Shown piece after piece: positions 37,550 through 46,338 of a stretch of DNA of 64,000 nt. Below the pieces are notes generated by a model that was given only the letters and a program-made list of their open reading frames with translations, did not search any database and was not told where the DNA came from. The DNA comes from Empedobacter falsenii. Its GTDB lineage: Bacteria; Bacteroidota; Bacteroidia; Flavobacteriales; Weeksellaceae. Within the stretch, counting starts at the first letter, position 1, and each line of letters begins with the position of its first letter. The position numbers and the translations under genes are program-made. Location of the stretch: assembly GCF_013488205.1 (NCBI RefSeq), contig NZ_CP040908.1, forward strand, positions 3,597,501-3,661,500, in the 5' to 3' direction.

Positions 37550-39709
37550 ATGCCAAGAAGAAATTTTAAAAATACAAAGGCGAAAAAAGACAAAAACATA
37601 ACAAAGTTTACGAAGTCTATCATCGAAGTTTTATTTCAAAATCCGAATAAACCTTTAAATTATAAACAAATTGCAGCAGCTTTAAACCTAACAAATCGAA
37701 TTGATACAGAATTATTGATTAAGAATTTGAATGTTTTATTAGCTGACAAAAAGATTTCTGAAGTAGAAAGAGGAAAATACAAAATCAATGCGACCAATGA
37801 TTATATGGTTGGGATTGCGGATTTGACTTCTTCGGGAAGCGCTTATATTATGATTGATGGTCTTGAACAAGATGTCTTTGTACAAAAAGGAAAAACGCGA
37901 AATGCCTTAATGGGCGATACGGTTCGCGTATATGTTTATCCAAAAAAACATGCCAATCAATCGAGAGCAGAAGGAGAAATTGTAGAAATTGTCGAGCGTA
38001 ATAAAACTGAATTTACTGGTATTTTCGAGTTAGGAAAAAACGGAAATTTTGGTTTTGTAACGATGCAAAATGGTAATCATGATTTCTTTATTCCGAAAGA
38101 GAAAATTAAAAATGCTCAACCAGGAGAAAAAGTTGTGGTTCGATTAACAAATTGGCCAGAAGGATCTAATTCACCATTTGGTGAAATCACGCAAGTTTTG
38201 GGTAGTCCAGATGATACGGATGTAGAAATTCATGCTATTTTGTTAGAATACGATTTGCCAGCTCAATTTCCAGAAGAAGTAGAAGAAGAGGCAAATCAGT
38301 TGGATACTTCGATAGATGAAGCTGAAGCAGCGCTCCGTAGAGATATGCGAAATGTAACGACATTTACAATCGACCCGAAAGATGCCAAAGATTTTGATGA
38401 TGCTTTATCAATCCGAAAATTAGAAAATGGAAATTGGGAAATTGGTGTTCATATTGCCGATGTTACGCATTATGTTCGTCCAGGTTCGTTGATTGAGCAA
38501 GAAGCATACAAACGTGCAACTTCTGTTTATTTAGTGGATAGAGTAGTGCCAATGTTGCCAGAAGTATTGTCGAATGTAGCTTGCTCTTTACGTCCAAACG
38601 AAGATAAATATACATTTTCCGGTGTGTTCGAAATGGATGATAATGCGAAGATTGTAAAAACGTGGTTTGGCCGTACAGTAACGCATTCAGACAGACGTTT
38701 TACATACGAGGAAGCACAAGAAATTATCGAAGGAAAAGACGGAGATTTTAAAGATGAAATCTTGACTTTAGATCGATTAGCAAAAACAATGCGTCAAAAA
38801 CGTATGAAATATGGAGCGGTTAATTTTGATAAAGTTGAAGTAAAATTCGATTTAGATCAAGCGCATAATCCGCAAGGAATTTTCTTCAAAATTTCGAAAG
38901 ATTCGAATAAATTGATTGAAGAATTCATGTTGTTATGTAACAAAAAAGTTTCAGAATTCATCAGTTTAGATAAACACGGAAAAGAAAATGCGAACACGTA
39001 CATTTATCGTGTTCACGATGATCCGAATCCAGATAAATTATTAGATCTTAAGAATTTTATTCGTCAATTTGGTTACGAATTAGAAATTGGAGATCGTAAA
39101 ACAACTATTAATTCGATGAATAAATTGTTAGCAGAAGTGAAAGGAAAACCAGAAGAAAATATGGTTGAGACTTTGGCTATGCGAACAATGGCGAAAGCAA
39201 AATATACAACAGAAAATATTGGACATTACGGTTTGGCGTTCGATTATTACACACATTTTACATCGCCAATTCGTCGTTATCCAGATATGATGGCGCACCG
39301 TTTATTGCAAGATTATTTAGATGGTAAAAAATCTCCTGCAGCGGCTGTTTACGAAGACAAAGCAAAACACTGTTCATCTCGTGAGAAAATAGCGGCAGAA
39401 GCAGAACGTGAGTCAATCAAATACATGCAAGTAAAATACATGGAGCAATTTGTTGGCGAAACTTTTGATGCATTTATTACAGGTGTACAAGATTATGGAA
39501 TCTTTGTTGAAATTCCAGAAACGCGTTGCGAAGGTTTGATTCGTTCTCGTGCTATGAAAGGTGATCATTTTGTTTTTGACGAAAAAAATCATGCATTAGT
39601 TGGAAAAAGAACTAAAGTGAAGTATCAGTTAGGAAGTCCGGTTAGAATCAAAGTTTTAAATGCAGATTTAATCAAGAAGCAATTAGATTTTGAATTGGTT
39701 GATGCTTAA
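37550..39709 (+). CDS. rnr: Ribonuclease R
   Basis: Processive 3'-5' exoribonuclease acting on structured RNA. 719 residues: basic N-terminus with a helix-turn-helix-like part (NPNKPLNYKQIAAALNL), two cold-shock domains (about 85-230), the RNB catalytic domain with DPKDAKDFDDALS (metal-binding Asp residues), GVHIADVTHYV and YTHFTSPIRRYPDMMAHR, and a C-terminal S1 domain (DAFITGVQDYGIFVEI). The C-terminal basic tail of E. coli RNase R is lacking. Followed 41 nt later by a LysE-type gene. Confidence 0.97.
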   Translation: MPRRNFKNTKAKKDKNITKFTKSIIEVLFQNPNKPLNYKQIAAALNLTNRIDTELLIKNLNVLLADKKISEVERGKYKINATNDYMVGIADLTSSGSAYIMIDGLEQDVFVQKGKTRNALMGDTVRVYVYPKKHANQSRAEGEIVEIVERNKTEFTGIFELGKNGNFGFVTMQNGNHDFFIPKEKIKNAQPGEKVVVRLTNWPEGSNSPFGEITQVLGSPDDTDVEIHAILLEYDLPAQFPEEVEEEANQLDTSIDEAEAALRRDMRNVTTFTIDPKDAKDFDDALSIRKLENGNWEIGVHIADVTHYVRPGSLIEQEAYKRATSVYLVDRVVPMLPEVLSNVACSLRPNEDKYTFSGVFEMDDNAKIVKTWFGRTVTHSDRRFTYEEAQEIIEGKDGDFKDEILTLDRLAKTMRQKRMKYGAVNFDKVEVKFDLDQAHNPQGIFFKISKDSNKLIEEFMLLCNKKVSEFISLDKHGKENANTYIYRVHDDPNPDKLLDLKNFIRQFGYELEIGDRKTTINSMNKLLAEVKGKPEENMVETLAMRTMAKAKYTTENIGHYGLAFDYYTHFTSPIRRYPDMMAHRLLQDYLDGKKSPAAAVYEDKAKHCSSREKIAAEAERESIKYMQVKYMEQFVGETFDAFITGVQDYGIFVEIPETRCEGLIRSRAMKGDHFVFDEKNHALVGKRTKVKYQLGSPVRIKVLNADLIKKQLDFELVDA

Positions 39710-39750
39710 GTTTCATATTTTAGACTTATCTTGCAGACCTTAATTATGTT

Positions 39751-40434
39751 ATGGAAATAATATTTTCGGCCATACTAATAGGTTTTTTGTTAAGTACAAT
39801 TCTTATTGGACCTGTATTTTTCTTACTTATTGAAACCAGTTTGCGTAGAAGTTGGAAAACCGCTGTAGTTCTAGATTTAGGAGTTATTGCAGCTGATATT
39901 TTGTGTATTGCAGCAGCCTATTACGGAAGTAAAGATTTTACAGATTATGTGACCAATCATCCAAAGTTTTACCGCATTTATATCATTGCAGGTTTCTTTG
40001 TATTGATTTACGGAATTTTTATGTATTTCTCTAAACCAAAGCTACATATAGAAGGCGAAGCGGGATTTGTAAGCAACAATTATTTGAGAACGTTTATCAA
40101 TGGATTTATCATGAATTTGTTGAATATCGGTGTCATTGTTTTTTGGTTTGTAATTGTCTCTTCAATTATGATTCAATATCCAAATCCAAGCGATTTTATG
40201 CTCTATATGGGAGTTGTTTTGACCACCTATTTTGTAATAGATCTGGGAAAAATATTTTTGGCAGGAAAGCTTCAAAAACGTTTTACCGATCAAAAAGTAT
40301 TTATGGTACGAAAAGGAGTCGGAATTTGTCTTTTAATCTTTGGATTAATCATTATCCTAAAAGGTTTCGGATTCTTTAAAGAAATCGATCAAAAAATAGA
40401 AAATCAGCTTATTAACCAAGAACAAACAAGTTAG
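39751..40434 (+). CDS. LysE family transporter
   Basis: 227 residues with six hydrophobic spans. The N-terminal FSAILIGFLLSTILIGPVFF followed by ETSLRRSWKTAVVLDLG is the RhtB/LysE signature region (GP in the first helix, then a conserved cytoplasmic loop). It probably exports an amino acid or related solute; the substrate is not predictable. Likely co-transcribed with rnr; terminator directly after. Confidence 0.85.
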   Translation: MEIIFSAILIGFLLSTILIGPVFFLLIETSLRRSWKTAVVLDLGVIAADILCIAAAYYGSKDFTDYVTNHPKFYRIYIIAGFFVLIYGIFMYFSKPKLHIEGEAGFVSNNYLRTFINGFIMNLLNIGVIVFWFVIVSSIMIQYPNPSDFMLYMGVVLTTYFVIDLGKIFLAGKLQKRFTDQKVFMVRKGVGICLLIFGLIIILKGFGFFKEIDQKIENQLINQEQTS

Positions 40435-40440
40435 AAATAT

Positions 40441-40473
40441 AAATCCGATCGAGATTCTTGATCGGATTTTTTT
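40441..40473 (+). terminator. Terminator of the rnr unit
   Basis: AAATCCGATC and GATCGGATTT arms, 9-nt loop, T run to 40473. Confidence 0.88.
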
Positions 40474-40549
40474 ATAGAAGATATTTTCCAGAATCCTTAT
40501 AATTCCATGTTCTTACTTTCATCAAGTCAGCAATTGTAAAGGTAATTTT
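40472..40549 (-). pseudogene. 3' remnant of a second phosphatase gene copy
   Basis: The minus strand encodes TIADLMKVRTWNYKDSG then KYLL and a stop, matching the C-terminus TIADLMKVKTWNYKDSG, KSLL of the intact phosphatase (44227-45276). At DNA level 40488-40548 and 44243-44303 agree in 56 of 61 bases. Two of the five differences are synonymous (GAC/GAT, TTG/TTA), so this decayed as a paralogous gene end rather than a fresh duplication. An in-frame stop lies at 40550-40552, and no further homology is seen upstream. Confidence 0.85.
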
Positions 40550-40580
40550 TTAATAAATGATTTTTTATATTGGTTTAAAT

Positions 40581-41030
40581 TTAGTTACAAATAGATGTTT
40601 CTATTTTAGGGATTTTATATAATTTTAATACTCTATTTTTATTACTAATATTCATAGTTGTATTGTGTAATTTGGTAGAAACCTTGATACATTCTTTATT
40701 TTGAATAATTTTATCCAACGCAATGTCTGTAAATTCTATATCTTCAGATAATTTCTTATTGATAACGAGAATACTATTTTCTTCAAAATCTATTTTAGGA
40801 ATAGGAATTCCGGGAAACCTGGTTAAGTTTAATTGTTTATAAATTTTTGTAAAATCTTGTATGTCAGTTATAATTTCTATTTCTTGATCTGTTTGTACTG
40901 AATTTTCTTTGAGCATTAAAATTAATTCATATTGAATTTCTTTTTGTTGAAAATTTTGTTGTTTAGTGTTTACAGAACAAGATAATAAATTAAGAACTAT
41001 CAATATTGGTAAAAAAAATATTTTTCTCAT
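40581..41030 (-). CDS. Putative lipoprotein, unknown
   Basis: 149 residues with a lipoprotein signal (MRKIFFLPILIVLNLLSC, lipobox LLSC). The mature domain is mixed charge with beta-like segments (EIEIITDIQDFTKIYKQLNL, ENSILVINKKLSEDIEF). No family recognised. It lies downstream of the metalloprotease gene (71 nt), beyond that gene's terminator, and next to the phosphatase remnant. Confidence 0.75.
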   Translation of the reverse strand: MRKIFFLPILIVLNLLSCSVNTKQQNFQQKEIQYELILMLKENSVQTDQEIEIITDIQDFTKIYKQLNLTRFPGIPIPKIDFEENSILVINKKLSEDIEFTDIALDKIIQNKECIKVSTKLHNTTMNISNKNRVLKLYKIPKIETSICN

Positions 41031-41050
41031 AGCTAAATATGATAAAAAAT

Positions 41051-41077
41051 TCCAACTGAAATTTATTTTCAGTTGGA
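41051..41077 (-). terminator. Terminator of the metalloprotease gene
   Basis: TCCAACTGAAA and TTTCAGTTGGA arms with a 5-nt loop, followed on the minus strand by a T-rich tail (41043-41050). Confidence 0.83.
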
Positions 41078-41101
41078 TTTAAGTTGTTTGGTTAAAAATT
41101 A

Positions 41102-43786
41102 TTATTTAATGATGATTTTGTTAGTTTGTTGTTGTTTTCCATCATCAGTTTTTACAATATAAACTCCTTTAGGTAAATGTCCTACTTCTACTTTTATCTC
41201 ATTAGAGAAGTTTGTTGTGTAATCTTTGCTATATACAGATTGTCCTATAATGTTTAAAATATTTACATTTACTTTTGATGCACCAGCACTTAAACGAATG
41301 TAGAAATTTCCATTACTTGGATTAGGATAAACTTTTACTTCATTATTCGCTTGAATGTTAGAAATACTTAATTTTTCAGATTTTATTGTACAAAATTCAA
41401 CACTTAATTTGTTAACTGTTCCTTGGTTAGAAGGTGATATATCTGCTAATCTAAAATAATATGTTCCATTTGCTGGTTCATTATAATACTTCGCTAAATC
41501 TGTTCCAATAGCTGTGATTTTTGCACCTGCTACACCACAGTTTTCGAAAGTGTTTCCTCCATAGCTATTGTATTCATAAGTCATATTTGGCTTTCCTGAA
41601 CAATTCGCATAATTCAAGAATTGATATCCTTTATCAACATTTTCTTTTCCCATCAAAAAAGCAAGTTCACCTTGGTTTGCGTGTGTAATATCTGTGTGGA
41701 TAGAGAAATTTTCAATATTTCCATTATAATTGTCAATTGTAAGAGCTGGTAAATTTAGAATTCCTGCATTTTGCCCTGTCATATCAGGTATTGTTAATGG
41801 AGAAGAAATTACATCATATGTTTTACATACCAATTCTATTGATCTATTAACAGCAACGTTAGGACTTGCTGCATAGAATATATTATCTACAGCTTCTACA
41901 ATAATATTTGCTTTAGATGTCTCAGTTCCTTCAGGAATTGTTACAATTGCAGAACCTGTGTTAGGTACATTACTTGCTAATATTGTATATGCATCTTCTA
42001 TTGTGTTAACATTCGCTTCAAAATTAAGTAATTTAATAGCTACATTTTTGACATTAATATTACCACTGTCTGTTCCTGCGACGTCCCATTTCACTTCAAA
42101 AGGAGTTCCTGCTTTTATAGATTGATTAAGGTCAATATTTGTAATTTTAAAAGGTCCTTCTTCTTTTACAGAAACTTTTACTTTCTCAGATGCGATTTGT
42201 CCTTTAAGCTTCGACGTGCCAAAATCTATCAGATCTCTTGCTTGTAATGTAAAATTCATATCTCTTGCAATATCAGATACTGTATTCCAAGTAGAATATA
42301 ACTGTCCCTCTGCAACATTTAATATTGGTGGGAAATAAGCTATTGGTGAACTTTGATGTTGATAAACTCTAAAGTTTGCTCCTTCTGTGTTGTTTCTGCT
42401 TGTATCAACCCAATTACCTGTATATTTTCCTAATAAAGGGTCTGATTGTTCCCAAGAATTTGAAATAAGAAAATCAGGACTTTCTGCATCAGATACTGTT
42501 CCTTTTAACTTAAATGCTGTTCCTTTAGGAATATTATATTCGCTTTTTTCTACTGTAACTACAGGAGGTGTATTATTATTAGGTGTAAAAACACCACAAG
42601 AAGTTGTTGCTAAATAATCATTAATTTGTTTAAGATTATGGTGATTAAACTGAGAAACAAAATCAGGTACAACATCATGAGTTCCAGTAACACCTGGGTA
42701 TCCCATTACAGTAACGCCACTTCCTGTTTCTACATTAGCTCCAGTTTCCTCTGCTCTTGCGTGAACGTGATTTGCTCCAAATTGATGACCTAACTCATGT
42801 GCAACTATCATAGCCGCCTTGTACGCTGAATGACCTACATTTCCTGCGTAAGTAGAACCTTTTACACTATTATTACAAACACTTCCTATTAATCCTGCTT
42901 TACCGCCATTTGTTTTTCCTGTCAAAACAATCCCTACGTCATAATTTGCAGAACCTATTTTGTCGTCTAATATTTTTTGGGTCAAATCATTTAAGTTTGT
43001 TACTTCTATTCCCAGAAAATTGAAAAAATAATATTTATCATCTTCTTTTGTTAGAATAGAAAGTTCATCTGTACCATCAACTAATTCTAATTCTATGGCT
43101 AAATCTATACCATATACAAAATTCACAACATTAAGAACATTTGCGATAGCTAGCATAGAAGTTTCTTTAGTAGGTATTTCACCTTCTGCTACTTGAGATT
43201 TATTAAAATCAAAATCTGTAACTACACCTATTTTATATTTTCTTACTCCTAGAGGATTGTTGTTGCTAGAGTTAGCTGTTTTTGCTGCTAAGAATGTTTT
43301 TAAATTCTCTTCAGAACCACACTCAAAATTTCCTAAAATACTACTTTCCTTAGATGTTAGAATTTCGTAATTTCCATTCTTTTTTTCAATAGAATAATTA
43401 TTGTTAGGAGAAAGAACTAATGCTGTTACTCCTTTAGAAGGAGAATAAGATAAAACAATTTTGTCTTGAGAATTATCTGAAGAATATCCTACATAAGTTT
43501 TGATGTTAGGATATTTTGCTTGTAATTCTGGAGATAATACCTGATTTTCAACAATAGTAAAAGTTTTTTGCGTTTTGTTCAAACCAGGGATGCTTACTTC
43601 GAAAGATTTCGATTTGTTTTGTAACGTACCTTGTAGTTGAGTTTCTAATCTTGATAGATTTACGGTTTTGATTTTGCTTGTAGGAAAACCTGCCGTTAAA
43701 ACTTCATTTAGAGAATTACTTTGTGCATTTGCATTTGTGTAAAATAGTCCGAAGACTAAGCTTGTAGCGAGTAATTTTTTTTTCAT
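41102..43786 (-). CDS. Secreted reprolysin-like metalloprotease with T9SS sorting domain
   Basis: 894 residues. Signal peptide (MKKKLLATSLVFGLFY ... NANAQ), a pro-region of about 170, then a metzincin catalytic domain with zinc motif HELGHQFGANH (330-340) and VMGYPG as Met-turn candidate. Next come Ig-like or fibronectin-like regions, a P-domain-like jelly roll near 655-800 (SSPLTIPDMTGQNAGIL, TDITHANQGELAFLM), and a type A T9SS sorting domain at the end (KVYPNPSNGNFYI, LNIIGQSVYS, LPKGVYIV, NKIIIK). It is probably secreted or surface-bound and degrades protein. Flanked by the phosphatase gene and its remnant. Confidence 0.93.
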   Translation of the reverse strand: MKKKLLATSLVFGLFYTNANAQSNSLNEVLTAGFPTSKIKTVNLSRLETQLQGTLQNKSKSFEVSIPGLNKTQKTFTIVENQVLSPELQAKYPNIKTYVGYSSDNSQDKIVLSYSPSKGVTALVLSPNNNYSIEKKNGNYEILTSKESSILGNFECGSEENLKTFLAAKTANSSNNNPLGVRKYKIGVVTDFDFNKSQVAEGEIPTKETSMLAIANVLNVVNFVYGIDLAIELELVDGTDELSILTKEDDKYYFFNFLGIEVTNLNDLTQKILDDKIGSANYDVGIVLTGKTNGGKAGLIGSVCNNSVKGSTYAGNVGHSAYKAAMIVAHELGHQFGANHVHARAEETGANVETGSGVTVMGYPGVTGTHDVVPDFVSQFNHHNLKQINDYLATTSCGVFTPNNNTPPVVTVEKSEYNIPKGTAFKLKGTVSDAESPDFLISNSWEQSDPLLGKYTGNWVDTSRNNTEGANFRVYQHQSSPIAYFPPILNVAEGQLYSTWNTVSDIARDMNFTLQARDLIDFGTSKLKGQIASEKVKVSVKEEGPFKITNIDLNQSIKAGTPFEVKWDVAGTDSGNINVKNVAIKLLNFEANVNTIEDAYTILASNVPNTGSAIVTIPEGTETSKANIIVEAVDNIFYAASPNVAVNRSIELVCKTYDVISSPLTIPDMTGQNAGILNLPALTIDNYNGNIENFSIHTDITHANQGELAFLMGKENVDKGYQFLNYANCSGKPNMTYEYNSYGGNTFENCGVAGAKITAIGTDLAKYYNEPANGTYYFRLADISPSNQGTVNKLSVEFCTIKSEKLSISNIQANNEVKVYPNPSNGNFYIRLSAGASKVNVNILNIIGQSVYSKDYTTNFSNEIKVEVGHLPKGVYIVKTDDGKQQQTNKIIIK

Positions 43787-44226
43787 TTTTAATGTTTTAA
43801 TGTTTATCTAAATTAAGATTAAAAATTATAAAAAAAATAGTGAGGTATTAATTTAGAGAATAAACCTATGTAGTTGATTTAAAATGAATAAAATTTACAC
43901 AAAGGTTCTTAATTAAGAAAATATTAACATAAAATTCGGTTACTCAACATAATTTTATTAGCTACTTTTTTCTCTCTTTTAAAAGATTTGTTTGTTGGTA
44001 ATTACAAAATCAATTAAAAAAGATAGAATATTAAAAAATCGTTTACAATTTTCACAAGAAATTTATCTTCTTTTTCTGATTTTTCGATTTTAGAATTCTT
44101 TCGATGTTTTTTTATCGTTTATTTGAAAACGTGAAGATTCATTATTAATACTTCATTTAACATTTAATTTTAGGAATGCTAAAAGAAGTATTAATACTAA
44201 TTTATCTTTCTGTATTTATATTTTCC
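43787..44226. other. 440-bp AT-rich gap between metalloprotease and phosphatase genes
   Basis: No open frame of note and no structured RNA seen. It should contain the metalloprotease promoter (minus strand), but I find no clean TTG-N19-TAnnTTTG match. The 3' end of the intact phosphatase gene follows at its right end. Confidence 0.5.
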
Positions 44227-45276
44227 TTATAGTAATGATTTACCAGAATCCTTATAATTCCATGTTTTTACTTTCATTAAATCAGCAATTGTAGAGGCAA
44301 TTTGATTGAGATAAGTTTGTTTTTGTTTGAAATTTTTAGGATTAATTCCGTTTCCAATCAGCAAAATAAATCCTTCGTCAGAACCTTTTACTTCATCATT
44401 GTGATCAGTCCACTCGTTTCCATTTCCACGCCCGTGATCAGTTGTTATAATAATAGTTGTTTGATCTTTATAGAATGGATCGCTTTGGACATAATTCCAT
44501 AATTCTTCAATCATACGATCGTTGCGGTTTATCGAAGTGATATATTGATCGTAATCTTCATCATGTCCGTAATCATCAGCTTCTCCATAACCTATAAAAA
44601 GTAATTTAGGTTTCTGATTTTTCATGGCTTCTAAGGCAAATTCGTGCGTAAAAATATCAAATCTAGTTCCCCACCATTGTTTTGGCGTTTCTAACTGAAA
44701 ACGTTCGATAAGCAATTCTCGTTCAGATTTATTTTGATTAAAACTATTTTGATATCCAGCATTTACAAACAATTTAGAACGCTCTTGATTGAAAATATTA
44801 GTATACATTCTCCAGCTTCCAAAAGCCATTACTTTATTGTTTAAATTCTTTTGCTGATTTGCAATTTCAAAAACTGAAACATTAGGATTCGGAATATCTT
44901 TGTTATTTTTAATTCGCTCATCATCAGATTTTCCTGTAATTATTTCGTTGTATCCAGGATAAGACCATAATCTTTTGTTGGTAAGATTAACAAAATTTTG
45001 TTCATCACGATTTCCTAAAATAACTCCTTTTTCTTTAATTGTTTTCCATGTAAATGGCATCAATAATTCGCGACGTTTTATAGAATCTTCTGTCCAATAT
45101 TTTTCATTAGTTTGAACAATAAGTGAGTTGTATTTTTTATCATTTAAAATTGATTTTTCAACTCCACGAAAAACTTCTTTCCAACGAACACCATCCAACG
45201 TAACCAAAATAACTTTCGGTTCTTGAGCAAATAAAAAATTTGAGAAGAAGGCAAGAATAAGAAATGTATACTTCAT
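44227..45276 (-). CDS. Exported alkaline phosphatase superfamily protein
   Basis: 349 residues with signal peptide MKYTFLILAFFSNFLFAQ. The metal-binding N-terminal motif is VILVTLDGVRWKEVF (Asp and the nucleophile position), and the C-terminal TTIIITTDHGRGNGNEWTDH holds the paired Asp-His ligands of sulfatase/phosphodiesterase enzymes. Substrate could be a phosphate mono- or diester, or a sulfate ester. Single gene; a degraded copy of its last 25 codons is at 40472-40549. Confidence 0.85.
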   Translation of the reverse strand: MKYTFLILAFFSNFLFAQEPKVILVTLDGVRWKEVFRGVEKSILNDKKYNSLIVQTNEKYWTEDSIKRRELLMPFTWKTIKEKGVILGNRDEQNFVNLTNKRLWSYPGYNEIITGKSDDERIKNNKDIPNPNVSVFEIANQQKNLNNKVMAFGSWRMYTNIFNQERSKLFVNAGYQNSFNQNKSERELLIERFQLETPKQWWGTRFDIFTHEFALEAMKNQKPKLLFIGYGEADDYGHDEDYDQYITSINRNDRMIEELWNYVQSDPFYKDQTTIIITTDHGRGNGNEWTDHNDEVKGSDEGFILLIGNGINPKNFKQKQTYLNQIASTIADLMKVKTWNYKDSGKSLL

Positions 45277-45303
45277 GTGATTTTAATTTCTTATAAAAAT
45301 AGG

Positions 45304-45326
45304 AAAAGCATCGATATGATGCTTTT
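45304..45326 (-). terminator. Terminator of the heptosyltransferase unit
   Basis: AAAAGCATC and GATGCTTTT arms with a 5-nt loop. It lies 8 nt past the stop of the 45334-46338 gene. Confidence 0.75.
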
Positions 45327-45333
45327 AAAAATA

Positions 45334-46338
45334 TTATTTTTCTAACTTATCAACGATTTGTTGATAAACTTCTTCGGCGCTCAAATTTTGAAAATAATCA
45401 TAGTTTTTAAACTTTTTTGGATCTTTTCCGAAGATAGAAGTCGGACGAATTTTCATCGATTCGTCTTGTATCACATCATTCATAGATTGTCCATATCCCA
45501 AAAATCCGGCAAACGGATGCGTTCCACCCCAAATAGAAATCGTGCGCGTTCCCATCAACGAAGCTAAATGCATATTTGCGCTATCCATAGAAATCATTAC
45601 TTCTAATTTAGCAATTGCTTGTAATTCTTCTTCAAAAGAGATGGTTCCAGCTAAAGATTTGATGTTTGGATTGAAATTTTCCCATGTTTTTAATTCATCA
45701 ATTTCAGGTTTTCCACCGCCAAACAAATAAATTTTGTACCCATTTTCAGTTAATTTCTTCGCTACGATTTTCATCTTTTCTATTGGATACATTTTACTTG
45801 TAAAGGCTGCAAAAGGAGCAATTCCAATTGATTTTGGTTCCTTAATCGATTTTGGTTCGATTTTATGCTTTAAATCGACGTTAAAACCAAGTTGACGTAA
45901 AACATCAGCATAGCGTTCAGTTGTTAATTTTAATTGCTTAAAAACGCGATTTTTTTGATTGATTAAAGCTCTTTTCTCTGTACGACCTTTGTCTAAAGTA
46001 GCGGTTCTTGTTCCATTAAGTTGAAACAATGTTGTAATTACTTTTGATCGGATTACATTATGAAAATCAGCAACATAATTAAAATTATATTGTTTTAATT
46101 CTTTGTATAATTTGAACAAGCTAAAAAAGCTTTTGTATTTTTTGTTCAAATCAACTGAAATAAATTTGATTTGAGGAAATTGCTTGAAAATATTTCCCAT
46201 AAAAGGACGCGAAGCAACATAAACTTCGACATTAGGATTTTGTTCAATAAACTCTTGTAAAACAGGAGCAATCATTGTGACATCGCCCAAAGCAGAAAAA
46301 CGTAAAACTAATAGTTTTTTATGATTCGTTTTCTCCAT
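45334..46338 (-). CDS. Glycosyltransferase family 9 (heptosyltransferase-like)
   Basis: 334 residues from MEKTNHKKLLVLRFSALGDV; the nine codons upstream are dropped because the family begins just before LVLRFSALGDV. Other GT9 features: VADFHNVIRSKVI, ISMDSANMHLASLMGT and SIWGGTHPFAGFLGYG. Cytoplasmic; transfers a sugar, possibly heptose, to lipopolysaccharide core, though many Bacteroidota members have other substrates. It overlaps the antiporter gene by 20 nt. Confidence 0.9.
   Translation of the reverse strand: MEKTNHKKLLVLRFSALGDVTMIAPVLQEFIEQNPNVEVYVASRPFMGNIFKQFPQIKFISVDLNKKYKSFFSLFKLYKELKQYNFNYVADFHNVIRSKVITTLFQLNGTRTATLDKGRTEKRALINQKNRVFKQLKLTTERYADVLRQLGFNVDLKHKIEPKSIKEPKSIGIAPFAAFTSKMYPIEKMKIVAKKLTENGYKIYLFGGGKPEIDELKTWENFNPNIKSLAGTISFEEELQAIAKLEVMISMDSANMHLASLMGTRTISIWGGTHPFAGFLGYGQSMNDVIQDESMKIRPTSIFGKDPKKFKNYDYFQNLSAEEVYQQIVDKLEK

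Noticed and set aside
43787-44226. Gene or ncRNA between metalloprotease and phosphatase
   Set aside because: No frame above 40 codons that looks coding, no paired structure, and very high AT.
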